Below are positions 5,706-7,833 of a stretch of 7,833 nt of DNA, piece after piece. The first letter of the stretch is position 1. Each line of letters begins with the position of its first letter. The stretch covers positions 1 through 7,833 of the forward strand of contig CACYEE010000144.1 of assembly GCA_902773415.1 (NCBI GenBank), written 5' to 3'. The stretch is from an uncultured Actinomyces sp. GTDB lineage: Bacteria; Actinomycetota; Actinomycetes; Actinomycetales; Actinomycetaceae. The notes under the pieces are model-generated. The model made no database searches, was not told the origin of the DNA, and saw only the letters and a list, made by a program, of their open reading frames with translations. The position numbers were made by a program, and so were the translations under genes.

Positions 5706-6671
5706 ATGGCCTGCGAGCACAGGGCAGGGCGGAGCCAGGACCATCCATCCTTCGCGCCCATGCATGCAAAGAACGATTCCAGACCGGGCATGCCGTGGAT
5801 TCTTCGGATTCTCGGACCGGGCATCGCCTTTTTCACCCACGCGATCCAGGACCTGCGCGTCCAGGGCCTGTCTGCCCTTCCCGAAAAGGGCCCGGCAATT
5901 CTCGTCGCCAACCATACGGCCTTCATCGATCCGCTCACCATCGGAGTTCCGCTTTTCCAGGTCGGAATCGCCCCGCGTTTCGCAGCGCGAGCCGATCTCT
6001 TCTCCGCGCCCGTGCTTGGCTGGATGCTCAGAACGGCACGACAGATACCGATTCACCGGCGCGGAGACCTGTCGCATCTGTCCTCCGACGCCAACGCCGT
6101 TCATGGCCTGGAAGACATGGACAGGGCGCTCGCCGACGGCGCCTTTGTCGTCTTCTTCCCGGAAGGAACCTTCACGGCCGATCCGGACGGCTGGGCGATG
6201 CGCCCGAAGACGGGTGTCGCCCGCCTGGCCCTTGCCCACCCCGAGGCCCCGGTCATCCCGGTAGCCCACTGGGGCAACGAGCGGCTCGTCGATCCATGGA
6301 CGAAACACGTGAACCTTCGACTGTTTGGACGGCGCACCACCCGTACGGAAGTCCGGTACGCATCGCCCGTCGATCTCGACCGTTTCCGCGGGCGCAACCC
6401 CGATTCGGAACTGTTCCACGAGGTAGCCGACGCCATCATGGACGCGGTCAACGACGAGCTTGAGAACATTCGCGCCCTCGACCCGGGCTCCGCCGGCATC
6501 GCGCGCCGCGACCACCTGTGGGATTGCTCGCCGGAAGCGGACGGGAATCCGGCCGAAGCGCTCTCGGTCGTCTACAAGGCGAAGCTTCACGAACGCCTGG
6601 CCGAACGTTTTGACCGGCAGGAACGCCGCATCGGCCTCAAGGCCCTTATGGCGAGGCCCCGTCGGCAGTGA
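5706..6671 (+). CDS. plsC: 1-acyl-sn-glycerol-3-phosphate acyltransferase family protein
   Basis: This is 321 residues. PlsC-type enzymes acylate lysophosphatidic acid to phosphatidic acid at the inner face of the membrane. All four acyltransferase blocks are visible: NHTAFID (His70...Asp75, the HX4D catalytic pair), RQIPIHR (112-118), FPEGTFT (151-157, phosphate/glycerol binding) and APVIPVAHWG (181-190). A mildly hydrophobic stretch at 31-45 could sit at the membrane. Beyond about residue 255 comes a charged tail of some 65 residues (ending KALMARPRRQ) that is not part of the catalytic domain. The start is uncertain. ATG 5706 is 3 bp after murA with AAGG 11 bases upstream. ATG 5760 would remove an 18-residue hydrophilic stretch and has no ribosome-binding site. 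I prefer 5706 because of the coupling with murA. The exact acyl acceptor cannot be told from sequence. ddl follows after 43 bp. Confidence 0.9.
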   Translation: MACEHRAGRSQDHPSFAPMHAKNDSRPGMPWILRILGPGIAFFTHAIQDLRVQGLSALPEKGPAILVANHTAFIDPLTIGVPLFQVGIAPRFAARADLFSAPVLGWMLRTARQIPIHRRGDLSHLSSDANAVHGLEDMDRALADGAFVVFFPEGTFTADPDGWAMRPKTGVARLALAHPEAPVIPVAHWGNERLVDPWTKHVNLRLFGRRTTRTEVRYASPVDLDRFRGRNPDSELFHEVADAIMDAVNDELENIRALDPGSAGIARRDHLWDCSPEADGNPAEALSVVYKAKLHERLAERFDRQERRIGLKALMARPRRQ

Positions 6672-6714
6672 ACGCGGGCAGCGCACACCCACACATCATG
6701 AAAGGTAACTGACC

Positions 6715-7824
6715 ATGTCCAAGATTCGTCTTGCTCTCGTCTATGGCGGCATGAGCGGAGAGCATTCGGTGTCCCTCGTGACCGCGGCATCGGTGATGCG
6801 CGCAATCGATCGCGACAGGTACGAACTGACGGCCATCGCGATCCGCAAGGACGGTTCCTGGGTTCCGGGCACGACCGATCCCGACGAGCTCGAGGCTCAC
6901 GGCTTCGGCGGCGAGGTTCCCGAGAACGACAGGCAGATCGTGCTCGGAATGAAGGACCGTACCTTCTACGTTGTTCCGGCCGACGGTTCGGGCCGGCTCG
7001 AGAAGCTCGCCGAGGTCGACGTCGTCTTCCCGCTTCTGCACGGCCCCTTCGGCGAGGACGGAACGATTCAGGGAATGTTCGAGATGGCCCGGATTCCCTA
7101 CGTCGGCTGCGGCGTGTTCGCTTCTGCGGCCGGCATGGACAAGCACGTCATGAAGCTCGTGCTTGACGGGGCCGGAATTCCCTACGCCCCCTACGTTCTC
7201 GTCACGCGCCGGCGCTGGGAACGCGACCCCGACGGCGTCCATGCCGAGGTTGCCGAGAACCTGGCCTACCCCGTCTTCGTCAAGCCTGCCCGCGCCGGCT
7301 CCTCGATCGGCGTGTCCAAGGTCGAGGCGCCCGAAGGTCTTGCCGCGGCAATCGAGGAAGCCCAGAAGGTCGACCCGAAGGTGCTGGTGGAAACCGGCAT
7401 CGACGCCCGCGAAATCGAATGCGCCGTGCTCGGCTCGCACGGCGGGGAGCGCCCGCGCGCCGCATACCTCGGCGAAATCGTGCTGGGCGAGAACGAGGCC
7501 GGATGGTACGACTACTCGAACAAGTATCTCGGGGGCACCGAGCTCACCCTCCGGATTCCCGCCGAGATCGATCCGCCCGTGGGCAAGAAGATGCACGAGA
7601 TTGCGCTCGCCGTGTTTGAAGCCTTTGAATGCGAGGGCCTGACCCGCGTCGACATGTTCCTCGCGCCCGACGGAACCGTCATGGTCAACGAGCTCAATAC
7701 GATGCCCGGGTTTACGGCGGTGTCGATGTATCCGAAGATGTGGGAGAAGGCGAATCTTCCGTATCCGAAGCTGATCGACGAGCTTGTCGCCCTCGCCCTC
7801 GAACGGCCGACCGGCATTCGCTGA
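6715..7824 (+). CDS. ddl: D-alanine--D-alanine ligase
   Basis: This is 369 residues, the length of DdlA-type ligases. It makes D-Ala-D-Ala from two D-alanines and ATP in the cytoplasm, for the MurF step of wall synthesis. ATP-grasp features in order: GGMSGEHSVS (11-20, Glu16 binding the first D-Ala), LLHGPFGEDGTIQG (107-120), FVKPARAGSSIGVSKV (188-203, ATP lysine and active-site Ser), WYDYSNKY (264-271), RVDMF with Asp313 (metal), and NELNTMPGFT (325-334, with Glu326 and Asn328 as metal ligands). The YDY-x-x-KY loop is that of normal D-Ala-D-Ala ligases; nothing suggests a VanA-type D-lactate ligase. The start is supported by AAAGGT 8 bases upstream (6701-6706). It is the last gene of the murA-plsC-ddl set. 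No terminator is visible in the 9 bp left in the window. Confidence 0.98.
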   Translation: MSKIRLALVYGGMSGEHSVSLVTAASVMRAIDRDRYELTAIAIRKDGSWVPGTTDPDELEAHGFGGEVPENDRQIVLGMKDRTFYVVPADGSGRLEKLAEVDVVFPLLHGPFGEDGTIQGMFEMARIPYVGCGVFASAAGMDKHVMKLVLDGAGIPYAPYVLVTRRRWERDPDGVHAEVAENLAYPVFVKPARAGSSIGVSKVEAPEGLAAAIEEAQKVDPKVLVETGIDAREIECAVLGSHGGERPRAAYLGEIVLGENEAGWYDYSNKYLGGTELTLRIPAEIDPPVGKKMHEIALAVFEAFECEGLTRVDMFLAPDGTVMVNELNTMPGFTAVSMYPKMWEKANLPYPKLIDELVALALERPTGIR

Positions 7825-7833
7825 ACCCGGAAG

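Noticed and set aside
5109..6692. 527-codon minus-strand frame opposite murA/plsC
   Set aside because: The plus strand holds MurA and PlsC with all catalytic motifs. The antisense frame has none and spans the gene boundary.
6698..6712. Four-codon mini-ORF (MKGN) just before ddl, containing the ddl ribosome-binding site
   Set aside because: It has no ribosome-binding site of its own and is short enough to arise by chance; AAAGGT is explained as the ddl site.
1..7833. A previously undescribed multi-gene system
   Set aside because: Every gene belongs to a known housekeeping family in known or plausible context. No mobile, defence, toxin, CRISPR or RNA-gene signal was seen, so novelty here is limited to regulatory details.

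Overview
This window looks like a piece of chromosome from a high-GC actinobacterium (G+C clearly well above 60% by eye, codons ending mostly in C or G). Three things point there. An IclR-type regulator of the NdgR/LtbR kind is divergent from leuCD, which is a classic actinobacterial arrangement. A PimB'-type mannosyltransferase implies phosphatidylinositol mannosides, which are actinobacterial lipids. Two genes also look leaderless. The MurA active-site loop resembles the version I associate with Bifidobacterium/Actinomyces-type organisms rather than mycobacteria, so a member of the Actinomycetaceae or a relative is a reasonable but unproven guess.

Layout. The left fifth (1-1681) is read leftward: ndgR/ltbR (929-1681), then pimB' (1-847), which runs off the window edge. 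A 330-bp divergent intergenic region (1682-2011) is rich in inverted repeats. It ends on the left in a perfect 11-bp inverted repeat lying across the predicted ndgR promoter. On the right it holds a cluster of small palindromes upstream of leuC. From 2012 everything reads rightward: leuC, leuD, a 245-bp gap, murA, plsC (3 bp after murA) and ddl, ending 9 bp before the window does. All five rightward genes are intact, as is ndgR.

How the genes work together. LeuC and LeuD form isopropylmalate isomerase, the second step of leucine synthesis, and NdgR/LtbR is the expected local repressor of that operon. MurA (first committed step of peptidoglycan precursor synthesis) and Ddl (D-Ala-D-Ala supply) are cell-wall genes. 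PlsC (phosphatidic acid synthesis) and PimB' (PIM synthesis) are envelope-lipid genes. murA-plsC-ddl is probably one transcription unit with its own promoter between leuD and murA.

I found no mobile element, CRISPR array, RNA gene or new multi-gene system. The gene content is housekeeping. The observations most worth a second look are regulatory: the operator-like inverted repeat over an apparently leaderless ndgR promoter, a second leaderless-type promoter at pimB', the repeated half-sites before leuC, and the palindrome before murA.
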